43,687 bases of DNA, from positions 1-43,687 of the forward strand of contig CAZDGF010000031.1 in the NCBI GenBank assembly GCA_964505065.1, read 5' to 3'. The notes under the pieces were generated by a model that was not told where the DNA came from, made no database searches, and saw only the letters and a program-made list of their open reading frames with translations. The translations under genes and the position numbers were made by a program. The DNA comes from JABMMZ01 sp964505065. Lineage in GTDB: Bacteria > Bacteroidota > Bacteroidia > NS11-12g > UBA955. Of the stretch, positions 43,637 through 43,687 are shown piece by piece; position 1 is the first letter of the stretch, and each line of letters starts with the position of its first letter.

Positions 43637-43687
43637 CCCAAATTCAGCAATAAAATTGCTGAATCGAATAACAAATTGCAAATTATG
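43637..43687 (-). mobile_element. MITE-like element, copy 5 (inverted, cut by the window edge)
   Basis: The last 51 bp reproduce one end of the element in reverse orientation (CCCAAATTCAGCAAT onward) up to the edge. The loop of its second hairpin reads TTT in element orientation. The left flank is ATAAA; the other flank is out of view. Confidence 0.85.

Overview
The window is AT-rich DNA from a member of the Bacteroidota, probably near the Chitinophagales/Sphingobacteriales part of the phylum; I cannot place it more precisely. Lineage markers are a GldB-type gliding lipoprotein, a PorT-like T9SS outer-membrane protein, serine palmitoyltransferase for sphingolipids, a BtuB/BtuG/BtuF-like vitamin B12 uptake locus, many signal peptides ending in xAQ, promoter -7 boxes of the TAnnTTTG type, and several TTG starts. 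A run of exactly 100 N inside a tandem repeat indicates a scaffolded draft or metagenome assembly. I see no rRNA, tRNA, CRISPR array, prophage or plasmid genes.

Layout: 1-590 is an IS4-like transposase gene broken by a 145-bp insertion. 795-5731 carries a sugar nucleotidyltransferase, a YfiT/DinB protein, a secreted unknown, a class I/II aminotransferase behind two palindromes, and a membrane protein. 5774-7910 has a VOC protein, a membrane-protein gene split by a second copy of the 145-bp insertion, and a WecA/MraY-type glycan initiation transferase. 7916-9760 (minus) has DUF1801-like, M42 peptidase and DUF3127 proteins. 9863-12069 is a DinB-NRDE-ATP-grasp operon. 12066-12594 is a RelE/ParE-type toxin-antitoxin pair. 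12670-18277 has nadE, an outer-membrane barrel, gldB, dapA, and two lineage proteins, one with a caspase/CHAT-like His-Cys pair. 18404-22572 has a secreted coiled-coil protein, lepA and an MFS transporter. A third 145-bp copy lies between the MFS gene and ruvB. 23912-29971 has DUF1573, Do-like protease, group III truncated haemoglobin, nitronate monooxygenase/FabK-like and fhs. 30028-34860 (minus) is the B12 locus: promoter, cobalamin riboswitch, btuB, btuG-like, btuF-like. 35085-38748 has a small membrane protein, a helix-hairpin-helix protein, serine palmitoyltransferase and engB. 38814-43045 is a forward run ubiE-porT-tgt-lptF/G-barrel protein. The end (43046-43687) is a repeat cluster with two more 145-bp copies around palindromic repeats.

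The most notable thing is the 145-bp non-coding mobile element: four full copies and one cut by the window edge, about 96-99% alike, with 8-bp terminal inverted repeats (CCCAAATT/AATTTGGG). Three copies have perfect 5-bp target duplications (TTAAT, TTAAT, TTAAA). Removing the element plus one duplication exactly restores two interrupted reading frames. Its interior looks like two hairpin units joined by an ATTAA that resembles a target duplication, so it may be a fused, dimeric MITE. No gene in the window can be shown to move it.
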